The position numbers were made by a program, and so were the translations under genes. Source: Ciborinia camelliae (Eukaryota; Ascomycota; Leotiomycetes; Helotiales; Sclerotiniaceae). From it: a DNA stretch of 64,000 bases. The DNA lies in the NCBI GenBank assembly GCA_025890175.1, contig JANPYM010000020.1, forward strand, positions 203,906 through 267,905, read 5' to 3'. Below the pieces are notes generated by a model. It was not told where the DNA came from. It was given only the letters and a program-made list of their open reading frames with translations, and searched no databases. Shown here in pieces: positions 27,320 through 38,376 of the stretch; position 1 is the first letter of the stretch; every line of letters begins with the position of its first letter.

Positions 27320-29548
27320 ATGGAGTCGACCAACATTATAACTGGGTCATTATCTTCTTCAAACGCACAAAATCGAAACGCCGAATCTGCCGATTCTCTG
27401 CCACGAACACATTCGTACCCGACCCGGAAAACAATCATGTCCGGAACGGATATGCACAATAAAGATGGGCGAATGGGCACACCACCCGCGCCCTCTTATG
27501 TTGGTGGCCAATTCAACATGAACACTCCGCACTCCAATGCCATATCGCCTTTCGGGAGTCCTACCCCAAAGAGCGTCGCATTCGAACTCCTCTTTACACA
27601 ATCCCCTCAACACCGAGCGCGACTACCGATGCGTGTTCAAATCTTCCCTCATGATACTACGGATTCGATTATTACTACTGTCAAGAACTTCTATGGTCTA
27701 TACGCAGGTCCTGGTGGTGCGAAAGGTGTAAGCTTCGAAGACGAACAAGGGAACACCCTCATCGCACGATACGAGAACTTCAGGAATAACATGGTCGTCT
27801 ATGTCAGAGTGATTGAAGAAGAACCTTCTGGTGCATATGGCCCATCACCATACAGCTCGGGGTCCCCACGCTTACAGCAAGCCTACTATCCTGGCGATGC
27901 TCAGCACTTACCACCCCACCAAGCGCTCAACTATGGCCAACCTGAATCGAGACCAACGTCAAGGACATCGCGAAAGCGTAGCACTTCCCCTGGCCAAGGC
28001 CGTGGCCGTCGCAGTGCCTCGGCTAGTACCAATCCACCTCTGCCGACCAAAAAGAGTAGGTCTCGATCGGGGTTCAAAAGTCGTGGGTCAAGCACTCACG
28101 GTAGCTTCCAAGAGCTTCACAGCGATGGTTTGAACGGGTACAGCAGTGGTGATGGAGGTGCTGGATCTGTCACTAGCAAGGCTAAGAGTGAGCACCTTGG
28201 CAATACCGAGATCAGTCTCGATAATATCGTCGAGGGAGGTCGACGGAAGAGGGCCAAGTTTGAGAGTTCTGTAAGTTTACTTGGCAATGCGTCATTGGAT
28301 CATATCTCTTCACACTCATACTAATTACTTTCTCATCAGGAACTTCCTTTGTTTGCACCACCACAAATGCCGGCCGCGACTTCGAATTCTTCCGTTTCTC
28401 CGGCACGTCGCATGGAACATCAGCGATCGAGCTTCCTTTATACAGGATATGGTCAAAATCCTTTCTCCAACCCACCTACTCTACAATCCCCTCAAAGCTA
28501 CGGAAATGGGTTCGGGCAGCCTAACATGTATTCTACACCAGCAGCACAGGGTCGTCGAACGCGTGGGTCATATCCTTCGGGACGTCAATCTATTAGTACA
28601 CCCGGTAATACCTCTGGCATACTACCTACCCCGGATCCAACGGTTGGCAGTTGCATGTCGGAGGAAGATAAGGATGTTGCTCTGCAATTGATGAGACTTG
28701 GCGACATGTCAAACATCTCTCATGGTCGCACATCCGCATCAACCCTTGATGATACCTTCAGTGGGCGTGCCGATGCTGCTTCTTCTACTGGCGCTACCAG
28801 TGACAGTGGTAGTGAGAGTGAGAATGAACTTCCATCTGCTCCTCGTCGAATTAAGCGTGAGCCAAGTCCAATCTTGCCACCTGGATTTTTGAAAAAGGCC
28901 CATCCACATTTGGATGACAACTTACCGACAGATAGCACTGAGCCAAGCAGTGACGAACGTGACTATGAAGATGGCCAAGATGGAACCTTCAAGCCAGGAA
29001 ATGCAGATGATGCTGTTGACAACGAAGAAGCGAAGCCTAAGGTTGTCAAAGCTAAGACGGCTAGAAAGCCTCTTCCTTCTTCTTCCTCTATCAAGAGTAA
29101 AGTCAGCAGAGTGAGCAAACCGACCAGACCCGGGCCTCTTGGCAAACCAAAGAAAGCCAACAGTGTCTCTGCCTCTAGCAAAGGTCCAATTTCACCCGCG
29201 TCATTGCCATCTCAATCTCGCAAAGCCTCTGTGGCACCTACCTCAACTCATCAACACCACCTCGGAGACGATGAAGAGGATCTTTCATCGAAGCCACGCT
29301 GCCAGCGCTGCAGAAAGAGTAAGAAGGGTTGCGATCGTCAACGTCCTTGTGGTCGATGCCAAGATGCAGGACTTACCATTGAACAGTGCATCAGTGAAGA
29401 CGAGGGGAATGGCCGCAAAGGTCGTTATGGGCGCCATATGGGAGTACCTGTGAAGAAGGATGAGCTTCCTCAAGTTCCAATCTTTCCATCGGCACTTTCT
29501 GCCAGTGGTGCTAGCAGTCTTGAGAAGAGCAAGAAGAGAAAAAGGTGA
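27320..29548 (+). CDS. Zn2Cys6 transcription factor with C-terminal zinc cluster and N-terminal PB1-like segment
   Basis: Two exons (27320-28270, 28340-29548), 719 residues. The single 69-nt GT-AG intron is phase 0. The binuclear zinc cluster lies unusually near the C-terminus: Cys 638, 641, 648, 654, 657 and 667 in the pattern CX2CX6CX5CX2CX9C, followed by a basic tail. Residues about 85-166 form a compact ubiquitin/PB1-like segment (LPMRVQIFPHDTTDSIITTV, then FEDEQGNTLIARYENF). The middle is Ser/Pro-rich with SR-like basic stretches (about 205-260). A short conserved-looking helix, EEDKDVALQLMRLGD, lies at about 425-439. The usual fungal-specific middle homology region is not visible. Probably a nuclear DNA-binding regulator; targets unknown. 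The first Met is taken as start, with another Met 39 codons downstream. Confidence 0.85.
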
Positions 29549-32161
29549 TCTACATCTATTGTACCATCAACTTGTTCATCTTTTCGAGTATATTGAATGG
29601 CCACACGGTTACATCTTTGTACCAAAAGTTATTTCCTCAAAGTGGCAATCATTTCACTTTGATTCAGCACAGCGCGCATTTGATCAGTGCTTCAATGGCC
29701 TTTCCGAATCAATGTCACCAAAACTTCAGCGAGCAAAAGTATTTTACAGCGCCATTTTCTTGTGTCACTATCTGGATCAACAAACCTTTCTCTCAGCATT
29801 CGGAAAGCCTTCATACTTATTATTTTTGTCGTAGCTGCTCTTTCATTCCTATCTAGGTTAAATGGCAAGGTGTTCTCTTATTGTTGTACTTTGGTTTACT
29901 GGTGGAGCATTTGAACAAATTTTTTCGCTTTTACATAGTCTCGACACTCGTTTTATGATTAATGGACCGACATGAACATACTTATGATTTCTTTTTTGTC
30001 ATTTCTTTTTTGCACTCACTTTTTTCAATTGTTTTTCAATGGTCTCGAGTCTCGATGATACTCCCTTGCAGCGAGCAGAATAGTTTTCATTTCTGCATCC
30101 GTTTGCGTATGGCATATTTCTTTCCCAAATTGTTTTTATGGTGATGGCGGTGGATGTATCAATGGGAGGAAAACTCAACTTTTGATGTCAACGGAGGAAG
30201 GTCTATCATTTTTGAATGATACAGAGTGTTTTTTTTTATTGCGAAAGTTTCTGTTTTCAGTTACAGGATTTCGGTTTCGATTCTGGTTCTACTTCAACTC
30301 TACTCTCACACACTCGCTATATTGGGCTTGGCTTTTCGGGAGTTAGATGGAATGGAACGGGATGGTTGGGAAATCGGGGAACTGCGAAATGGTGGGCTGC
30401 TATTTGATTTTTTTTTTTTTGATTTTCTGATCGCGATTTGGGTTGGGAATGAATGCCATGGGGATTGGTTTTGGGAAAATCGAGAATTGGGAGGAAGGGG
30501 GGAAGGGGGGAAGGGGGAAGGGGGAAGGGGGGAGGGAAGATGGATGAAGGGGTTGGTGGATGGAAGGAGGGGTTTATTATGATTGATTGTATCAAGTCAT
30601 GGTACATTTTTTCCCCTTTTTTTAATATTGAAACTATTGGGGGAAAATTCATACATGAATTGATGGATGGATGGATGGTGGGATGGGAGCAGATTTAAAA
30701 AATTTCAATGAAGAAATCAATCAATTTAAAAATTAAAAATAATTGGAAATCTTTTTGCGTGGAGTGTTGGTGTAACTGTTTTGTGTTTGTTGTGTGCTTG
30801 ATATTTTATATTTTATATTTTATTTGGGGGGGGTGGGAGATGGGGGATGGGGGGGGTGGGGAAATGGGGAAATGGGAGATANNNNNNNNNNGTGGGGAAA
30901 TGGGGAAATGGGAGATAGGAGATGGGGGATGGGGAAATGGGGGACCCCCTTCATTTTTAGCGATGGGAGGATGGGATGGAATGAGATGGGATAGATGGGA
31001 TAGATGGGATGGATGGCTGGATGGAGGGTGGGATGGGATGAAATGAGGGGATGAGAAAGGATTAGTTGAGAGGGATGGGATGAGAGGGGAGGGGATGGAA
31101 TGGGATGAGATAGATGGGATAGATGGGATGAGAGGATGGGATGGAATGGGATGGGATGAGAGGGTATGGGATGAGAGGGTATGGGAGGGGATGGGATAGA
31201 TGGGATGAAAGGGTATGGGAGGGGATGGGATAGATGAGATAGCTGGGTTGGTTGAGTTGAGATGAATGAGTTACTTACCTACCTAGGTCTATCACCACCC
31301 ACCGCCGGGGGGTTGGGGCACGTGATTTGATTTGATTTGATTTGATTTGATTTGTTAGGTAGTTGTAAGGTAGTTGTAAGGTAGTTGCAAGGTAGTTGTT
31401 AATGGGGATTCTAATCTAATGAGGATTCTAATCGCATTTTCGTTTCGTTTGGATGGGATGGGGATGGGGATGGGGGGATGGTGGTGCAGGTGGTTAGGTG
31501 GGGTGGTGGTTGTGGTTGTGCAAGGCAGGCATGGCAAGGCAGGCAAAGCAGGCTATAAGTTTGATTTCGAAATATTGATATTTCATCTCTTCTTCTCTCA
31601 TTTCACATCTCTCATTTCACATCTCTCATTTCACATCTCTCATTTCACATCTCTCATTTCACATCTCTCATTTCACATCTCTCATTCACATCTGCCAGTC
31701 GTGTCTGTGTCTATGTCTATGTCTATGTCTATGTCTCTATCGTTTGTTGTTATTCCTTCCTTCCTTGACATAGACATTGTCACATTCGTTATTAGTTTAT
31801 CATTTAGATTTCTCGATTTCTCGAAGCCTATTTATCTAGGTACTATGCTTTTGGAATGTCAGTTGTATGGGAAGATTGTGGGGAGATTGTGGGGAGATTG
31901 TAGGGAGATTGGGGGGAGATTGTGGGAAGATTGTGAAAAGATTGTGGGGAGATTGTGGGAAGATTGTGGGAGGGATGGGCCTGAGGTCATTTTAGAGGTC
32001 ATTTTAGAGGGATCGGGCTCTGGTGTCGATTGTTGGTTTTTGTTTATTTTGGGGGAATTGGCGGAATTGGCGGAATTGAATTGGATGGATGTATGTTTGT
32101 TTGTTCGTTTGTTTGTTTTGATTGATTTTGGCTGATTTTATGATAATGTGTAGTATGGCCA
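29549..32161. other. Gene-free repeat-rich region with G-rich plus strand
   Basis: 29549-30200 is probably the 3' UTR and flank of the Zn2Cys6 gene. 30487-30538 is a pure purine GGGGGAA tract. 30660-31260 consists of GGGAT/GATAGATGG/GGGGAAAT repeats interrupted by an assembly gap. TTTGA repeats (31323-31350) precede GTAGTTGTAAG repeats (about 31358-31400). A 15-bp CATTTCACATCTCTC repeat runs at 31588-31690, then TGTCTA hexamers (31705-31738) and a 12-bp GGGGAGATTGTG repeat (31869-31972). Open frames here are translations of these repeats. Confidence 0.7.
30882..30891. other. Assembly gap (10 N) inside a tandem repeat
   Basis: Ten Ns. The 26 bases on the left (30856-30881) and right (30892-30917) are identical, so the gap sits in a tandem array whose true length is unknown. 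Confidence 0.99.
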
Positions 32162-32933
32162 GCTTCATCGCAAGCTCCATTTCCTACAATCGTCACCTGG
32201 GATGGACCGACCGATCCTTACGATCCCTTCAATTAGCTGTTTAGAAAGAAATTGTGGATGATAGTACCTATTTATACTCTTTGCGAGCTTTCTCTTTTCC
32301 ATAAACGGCACCATCATATCCGTTGCCCACAATCCCATCATCGCCATCGGAGAGTGTCTCGGTTGTGCCCTGTGCATCTATACGAATTCCTGGTACTACG
32401 ATTCCGCAAGCCGCAATACAGAAGTCCCCGGGATCCCAATCCCCGATGCCCGTCTCTACCCCTCTGTCATCGGCGGTTTTTTGGGTGTAAAGGGTGTAAC
32501 GGGTGGCATGTTTTTATATGGTTGGACTTCCTTCTCGACGATCCATTGGATCATCCCCACGCTGGGTCTCTCTCTCGTCGGCTTCGGTACATCGGCCATC
32601 ATCATCAGCAATGCCAATTATCTTGTAGATGCCTATAGTAGATATACAGCTTCGGCCCTAGGCGCAGTTGGCCTGGTGGAAAATGTCGCGTTGGCGTTTA
32701 TTTCCCTAACAAGCACAAATATATATACGAATTTGAAATTTCAATAAGCGAGTTCCCTCCTAGCTTTTTTATCTTTGGCACTGATGGCGACACCGTTTGT
32801 GGTCTTTAGATGGAGAAAGGAAATTAGGGGACGCAGTCCGTTTATGAAGATCGCGGGGATGGAGAAGAGGGGTGCGGGGGAGAGGGAGGTTGGGGGTGCA
32901 GGTGCAGGTATAGGTGTTCTGGAGTGTGCTTGA
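32162..32933 (+). pseudogene. Decayed MFS transporter (DHA1/polyamine-drug antiporter type)
   Basis: Translation gives a recognisable but broken major facilitator. 32162-32281 reads PTIVTWDGPTDPYDPFN, then a TAG stop (32234-32236), then RKKLWMIVPIYT. This is the usual cytosolic lead-in WDGPxDPxNPxNW plus the first membrane helix, with the stop exactly where Trp is expected. After a frame change near 32277 the sequence continues in another frame into C-terminal-half features: PIPDARLYPSVIGG, YGWTSFSTIHWIIPTLG and NYLVDAYSRYTASALGA. A TAA stop at 32745-32747 replaces Trp just before ASSLLAFLSLA, and the tail ends at a stop at 32931-32933. Most helices between the first and about the eighth are missing. 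Two Trp-to-stop changes, one frameshift and an internal deletion make it non-functional. Confidence 0.8.
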
Positions 32934-33709
32934 GTCTTGAGGGGTCTTTTATTTGATCTGGGTTCGGATTCCTAGGTCAATTTTATATAAAGAGGTCTTT
33001 TGATGTGTTCAGCGTTTTAGGTCGAGTAGGACTAATAAGGCTTGAATCTTGGAGATAATGTGGATCATGGGGTATTATTATTGGTTGGATAAGAGAGAAT
33101 GAAGTTATCTAGTGTTTGAGGTTAAGGATGAGTAGATTAACTAGGGTTAATCTTCAAGATGCTAATCGTATTGAACAATGAGTATAGTTGATTGAACAGG
33201 GGAGAATGAAGTTAATAGTTTTCGCAAATGAATGGGAAGGACAATAAGGCTGATTCAAATCTTCAAGCGGAATAATAAGGTTTTGTTGATTGGTTATGTG
33301 AAGGAGAAGAACTTGTTTAACACCTAGGTATTCAAAGTTGGATAGAATGATATCTAGGGAAGGCTTGCTGACTGAATAATCTCTGAGCGAATGGAGTTCA
33401 TCTAGTCTTCAGAGTTGAATAGAATAATAAGCCTTGAATCTTCAAGATAATGCTGGACAAATGAAGAATGTTTTGTTAATCTTCTAGACTAGTGAGTAAA
33501 GGATTAATATGAAGACCTAACATTACATCTTTGTTTGAGTTGATTTGGGGAGGGTGGGTTATAGTGTTGATCTTATATCTACTTCCTGTGGAATGCACTG
33601 ATCTTTTTACCTTGAATACCATAGAGATAAATTGGATTAGTTATAATTGTATTGGCCTGATATCTATTTATTCTCATCTTACATTTTCCTACAGTTTTCT
33701 TCTTCCATT
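32934..33709. other. Intergenic, no gene seen
   Basis: Moderately AT-rich DNA with loosely repeated phrases such as CTTGAATCTT, AATAAGGCTTG and GAATGAAGTT every 60-100 bp, which look like an old degenerate repeat. Between the MFS pseudogene and the 3' end of the minus-strand gene that follows. Confidence 0.5.
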
Positions 33710-35710
33710 TCAAGAATTCCCAATGGTACGGACTGAAGGATCATCTCGTGGCACTGTCCAATTAATCTCCTTATCCTCCATCTCCATCTGTAAGTCAATA
33801 GGACATTCCCACACATCACCTATTACATCATCCTCAAACAATTGTTTCCTCGCCTCCCGAATCTCCAAATACTGCTTTTGCATATCATTCGCAGCGATCA
33901 TATACAGTTCCTTGAATTTCACAGCCGCATCATTCATTGATTCGGGTATATTTACCACCATCTCCTGAAGCTTTCGAATAGCCACCTCTCGCTCCATCAT
34001 CTCATAGTCTCCTTGGTATTCAAAGCGGATCCGAGCGAGCTGTTTACGAGTCTCATGTGGAATATCTTGCTCGAATGCTTCGGCATACTCCTCCAGAACC
34101 ACCAATGCCTCGGCAAAATCAATACTCCCAATCCTTTTGTCTAAACGTTGATTCTGATCACGAATGAGCATATCGATATCTGCGGTATCTTTGGCATACG
34201 CCATGGCTCTCCTGTATCTATCAATCTCATGCTGAAGCCTCACAATTCCGTCCCAGATACCGTATCTCTTACTTTCCGCATCAATAAATTCTCGAAATTT
34301 CTTGAACTCGCTCACGATGCACGTGTATTGAGGTTCTAAAAGCTCAATCGCGTTCTTTCTAGCTTCCTTTAAGTCTTCAATATCATATCTTCTCACCGCG
34401 GATGCCGCTTGAGAAACATATCGATTGACTGGATAGGATTTATAACTATCGTCATGAGGTCCGAATGGATTGGAAAATGGCATAGGGTTTGGATATTTCG
34501 TCTTGTATGGATTTGGAGGACTGCGGTAGGAATTCTGATCTAACCAATTGGCTGCCATTCGTTGTTTGAAGGGCTTGTATCGCTCGAATGCTTGTGCGTA
34601 GGAAAGAAGTTTGGTGTATATGTTAGAGGGATATTCGACTGGACAATCTTCTTCCTTGGCAGTCACAAGTTGCTTGAAGCGTGATTCCATAACTCGCTCC
34701 TCGCTTGAAAGTTCCATCGCTATGTTTGCTCGGTTGGAGCTTTCGCCGTGAGTAAATTCCAAACTTCCCACGCCACGCAACATCTCTAGTGGTTTGATCA
34801 ATCTGAGTTTCTCGGCTTCCGTGGGTACTAAACCCAAGTACTCGGATATAAGAGGTACTTCTCCCGGAGCTTGTGGTCTGATGATGATCTCCAAAGCCTG
34901 CGGAGGTTCTTCGCAGAGACTGATGAGGTGACAGAAAGGCACGATGCTGTATTCCAACGAAGGACGCAAAACCGACACCATCTCCATAGACATATTTTCT
35001 CTCCTACGACGACCCGAGGGAGGTGGAATACTGGTGCGTGGATGGCTTGGGAGATGTTGCGTCACTCCATATTCCAAGGTATTTTCAATCGAAACGAGGG
35101 GAATTTCGATCATGCCCTGAACTGGTGATCCATAGCAACTAATCTCCACTCTCCACTGTCGCACTTTGCACAGATTTAATCGCGATTCCGGAGCAATATT
35201 GAAGATATCGCCATTCTCTCTCCAATATCGAGTCAGAGCACTCCCTCCTATAAAATCCGCAAGCGTGAATCGAAACATGCGTGTGCTCTTCGTGGCAACC
35301 ATGTAAAATTTATTGAGGCCGTAGAGAACAGCTGATGTTTCCTCGTATACTTCTTTACTTGTTCCCAGAATCGTTGTATGAAGCTCGTATTTTTGATTCG
35401 CGCCGAAATCCGTGTCTTTGCTGATGGCTTCTGGAGTGGAGAGAATGGGATTGACGAGGAGGTAGGAGTATATTTGGGTACGGACATCGATGGAAAGTCG
35501 TCGCATAAAAGAACAGTTCTTTCGCGGTGTTACTTTGCTTGCATCGGAGAAAGTGCCAAGTTGGTTAAGGACGGAAGGTATATTGTGCAGGGAGGTTGAG
35601 TATGTTTTGCGCGCTTGGGTGTGCGACAGCTGGCTTGATAAATCGATGACTGGGGGGTAATCTCCATAGCGGCCTGGTCTTGGTCGACTACTGGGCAGAT
35701 CTCGCTCCAT
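33710..35710 (-). CDS. Paralogous family protein A, F-box-like/2EXR-type N-terminal motif
   Basis: Single exon, 666 residues; function unknown. The N-terminal motif (about 70-138) has the F-box-like/2EXR layout seen in many fungal proteins: LSIDVRTQIYSYLLVNPIL, then YELHTTILGTSKEVYEET and VLYGLNKFYM. It shares further blocks with the products at 36319-38376 and 48411-50090: SALTRYW followed by KVRQWRVEIS, then LLSYAQAFERYKPFK, LVVLEEYAEAFEQDI and, near the C-terminus, YLEIREARKQLFEDD followed by INWTVP. The C-terminal half is rich in charged heptad-like stretches and is probably helical. No signal peptide or membrane segment is seen. A possible role as adaptor of a ubiquitin ligase or in protein interaction is only an inference from the F-box-like start. 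Confidence 0.82.
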   Translation of the reverse strand: MERDLPSSRPRPGRYGDYPPVIDLSSQLSHTQARKTYSTSLHNIPSVLNQLGTFSDASKVTPRKNCSFMRRLSIDVRTQIYSYLLVNPILSTPEAISKDTDFGANQKYELHTTILGTSKEVYEETSAVLYGLNKFYMVATKSTRMFRFTLADFIGGSALTRYWRENGDIFNIAPESRLNLCKVRQWRVEISCYGSPVQGMIEIPLVSIENTLEYGVTQHLPSHPRTSIPPPSGRRRRENMSMEMVSVLRPSLEYSIVPFCHLISLCEEPPQALEIIIRPQAPGEVPLISEYLGLVPTEAEKLRLIKPLEMLRGVGSLEFTHGESSNRANIAMELSSEERVMESRFKQLVTAKEEDCPVEYPSNIYTKLLSYAQAFERYKPFKQRMAANWLDQNSYRSPPNPYKTKYPNPMPFSNPFGPHDDSYKSYPVNRYVSQAASAVRRYDIEDLKEARKNAIELLEPQYTCIVSEFKKFREFIDAESKRYGIWDGIVRLQHEIDRYRRAMAYAKDTADIDMLIRDQNQRLDKRIGSIDFAEALVVLEEYAEAFEQDIPHETRKQLARIRFEYQGDYEMMEREVAIRKLQEMVVNIPESMNDAAVKFKELYMIAANDMQKQYLEIREARKQLFEDDVIGDVWECPIDLQMEMEDKEINWTVPRDDPSVRTIGNS

Positions 35711-36318
35711 GGTGGCTTGCTGTTTGCTATTAAAGAGGTGGATAGATGGGTTTGAAGTGTGCAGATTAATTAGGTAATGAAAGGCGTTGCGACAGCTATG
35801 ATGTTGAAAGAATGATTCTTATGATATTTTCAGTTCGATTTATGACAGATGTAAGAAATTTGGATTTGCCGCGGCTTGTGGATGCTAAAAGGGTATTGGC
35901 TGTTTTACTATCTGCTATCTAGATATTCACTTGAATACAGAATCCATATCGAAGATGAAAACTGAATCTGAAAGAGAGAATATATTTGCCGTGTTAGAGA
36001 CGGGTATGGAGGGTGGAGAAGTCTCCCTGTATTTTCTAGCTAAGGATAGAATATTTTGGATTCTCGTCTAATGTCTCCTGATAGATGCATGATTTTCTCT
36101 ACAGAAGTCCGCAAGTCAAGATTCTCGATTAGATGACAATATGCAATATGTAGTGGGGTGATCATTATATCATTTTCTTTCTAAGTTTCCAGATCAAAGC
36201 ACAAAAGGATTTGGGGGCATGACTTTACTATTTAGATTTGGTCTGAAGGTTCCAGGTTATTGTGTGTGATTCTCGCATATATTCCAAATTTTCTGAATCG
36301 AATTACCCATGAACTATG
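35711..36318. other. Intergenic between two tandem paralogues
   Basis: 608 bp between the start of paralogue A and the stop of paralogue B, both on the minus strand. It should hold the promoter of A and the 3' UTR of B. No motif stands out. Confidence 0.5.
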
Positions 36319-38376
36319 TTACCACCAGCGCCACCCATCAACCGTAGAAGGCTGTGGGTAAAACTCTCTCTCTGGACCCATTCTGGGCTCAAGAACATCC
36401 CAAACAATGCGCTCATCCACACGACCCAAATTAACATCAATATCACATCCTCTCTCTCCCAACTTGTCATCCTCGAAAATTCCCCGTCTAGCCTCCTGTA
36501 TCTCCAAAAGCTGCTCCTCCATATCATCGACCGCCTTCCTGAAACCTTTCTTATAACTCTCATAATCATACCCTCTCCTTGGATCTTTTATAGCCTCATA
36601 CACATCCTTGATAGCTTTCTCCCTCTCCATAGCATCATAGTACCCATAAAACTCATTGCGCATCTTCGCAATACTCAATCTCGTATGAAAAGTAAGCTCG
36701 CGACGAAATGAATCAGCATAGTCCTCGAGCACACAAAGGCCTTCTCCCATCGCAAATTGTTCATCTTCATCACTGGTCGGTCGATATGGTGTGTAAGGTT
36801 CATTTAGGTCTCTCTCTCTATTCGGATCGAAAAGTCGTCCTTGGCGTTTTTCCGACGCAATGTGACAGATTACGCTTTTGGAAGCACTAAGAATTCTCAA
36901 ATACTGACGTTCGAGATACTGAATTACGAGTGCGCGTTGGATCTTAAACTTGGCCGAATCGTTGTTTTGAACACACACGTTGCATAATTCTAGTCCGAAT
37001 TCGACGGGATGATAGTACATCTGACGTGGTCGGCGTCCGAAAAATTTACTCTCCATAGGGAAGAAAGGATTAAGCCAGAAGGTTTCGTTGTTGTACTGTG
37101 CGCCGATTTGGCGTGCTTCTTCGAGGGGTACCCTGTCATAATATACCATCTGATTTATCTCTTCTGCTACGACTTTCTGACCAATGGGTATATGGCTTCT
37201 GTTTCTTCCCATACTCATTTTGAAATGAATATGTCGCTCAAAGGTTCGGGCGTATGTTAGTAGACGTCGGTTCATATCGTGTAGTAGCTCTCTTGGTGTA
37301 TTTCCCATGATTAACCTTTCAAGCTCGTCCTGAACCGATTGTTCGATTGGCAGTTTCTTAACAAAGTCGGGACTATCTTCCTGCTCCTGTCTTGATTCCA
37401 CATTTTTAAATTCGTGTACAGGTATAATATGAGGTTCCCATAATGTACCGGGGCGCTGCCAGACAGGACAATCATCGGGCTTTGCATCGAAGAATTTGAT
37501 CTTACCGATATTTCGCAGTGGATATAAATCCTTCATTAAGTCTTCCGCCGTTGGTATAGACCCCCTGGTAGCGGGTGGCGATTTATTCCACGTATCTTGT
37601 ATAACAATTCCAGGTGATTGTTCAGAGATGACGACAATTTCCAGAGAAGCTGGAGGTGTAGCAGAATCGCAAATCTCCCTTACGAAAGCGCCCAAGTTCC
37701 ATCTAGCCGAAGTATCATTCCAGATTTCGATGGAGCCAATGATGAGCCTCCATTGTCTGACTTTGTCCAAGGAAACAAAACGCGGCGGCTCCTTGTTCCA
37801 TGGATCACGTGTATGATAACGGGTCAAGGGACATCTGTTAAAGAGATCGATAGTATAGCGTGGGCAGTCAAGTTGCTTAATGCCCACGAAGAAGAATTTA
37901 TTGTCGCCGTACAAGACTTTGCAGGTTTCCTCATTGATTTTTCGACTTACTCGTAAGATTACTGGTTCGAGTTCATATTGTGGCTGGGTGAGGTTTGTAA
38001 AGCCTTTGGCATAGCCAAGGGCGGGGTTGAAGAGCAGAAGCTTCCATATCTCTCTTCTTAGTTCTAGTGGAAGCTTTCCCAATGTTCCATATCCTACCAA
38101 TGTCCCATCTTCGCCGATCATTTCACGCGGCTCTGTGTCAGCTCCGAGGAATGTACCATCTTCACCTATATTTTCATCAGCTTCTGTTTGGAATACTGCG
38201 ATAACATCGATTAATGACGTACTTCCACTCGTATTTCTCCCAACTTCATCCTCTGGTCGTGAGACAAAGTCTCCGGAGTCAACTCCAAATGTACCACCTG
38301 CATCAATAACTCCACACTCTCTATTTTCGCTCGTGGGGATAATATCCATCGAATTTCCTGTGGGAGATTTCGACAT
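36319..38376 (-). CDS. Paralogous family protein B, F-box-like/2EXR-type N-terminal motif
   Basis: Single exon, 685 residues; function unknown. The N-terminal 98 residues are acidic and contain a short internal duplication (IGEDGTFLG and IGEDGTLVG). The motif at about 99-164 reads LGKLPLELRREIWKLLLFNP, then YELEPVILRVSRKINEET and VLYGDNKFFF. Blocks shared with the two other large paralogues are CPLTRYH, VRQWRLIIG, LLTYARTFERHIHFK, LCVLEDYADSFRREL, LLEIQEARRGIFEDD and IVWDVLEP. It is in tandem and the same orientation as paralogue A, pointing to local duplication followed by strong divergence. Clearly coding: the frame is open over 2 kb and the family blocks keep their order and spacing. Confidence 0.82.
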   Translation of the reverse strand: MSKSPTGNSMDIIPTSENRECGVIDAGGTFGVDSGDFVSRPEDEVGRNTSGSTSLIDVIAVFQTEADENIGEDGTFLGADTEPREMIGEDGTLVGYGTLGKLPLELRREIWKLLLFNPALGYAKGFTNLTQPQYELEPVILRVSRKINEETCKVLYGDNKFFFVGIKQLDCPRYTIDLFNRCPLTRYHTRDPWNKEPPRFVSLDKVRQWRLIIGSIEIWNDTSARWNLGAFVREICDSATPPASLEIVVISEQSPGIVIQDTWNKSPPATRGSIPTAEDLMKDLYPLRNIGKIKFFDAKPDDCPVWQRPGTLWEPHIIPVHEFKNVESRQEQEDSPDFVKKLPIEQSVQDELERLIMGNTPRELLHDMNRRLLTYARTFERHIHFKMSMGRNRSHIPIGQKVVAEEINQMVYYDRVPLEEARQIGAQYNNETFWLNPFFPMESKFFGRRPRQMYYHPVEFGLELCNVCVQNNDSAKFKIQRALVIQYLERQYLRILSASKSVICHIASEKRQGRLFDPNRERDLNEPYTPYRPTSDEDEQFAMGEGLCVLEDYADSFRRELTFHTRLSIAKMRNEFYGYYDAMEREKAIKDVYEAIKDPRRGYDYESYKKGFRKAVDDMEEQLLEIQEARRGIFEDDKLGERGCDIDVNLGRVDERIVWDVLEPRMGPEREFYPQPSTVDGWRWW

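Noticed and set aside
3916..31322. Isolated CACGTG boxes near 3919, 23234 and 31318
   Set aside because: A six-base palindrome is expected several times by chance in 64 kb, and none sits at a convincing promoter position.
31419..32135. 238-codon open frame with SHFTSLISHLSF-type repeats
   Set aside because: It is the translation of a 15-bp CATTTCACATCTCTC tandem repeat, TGTCTA hexamers and a GGGGAGATTGTG repeat.
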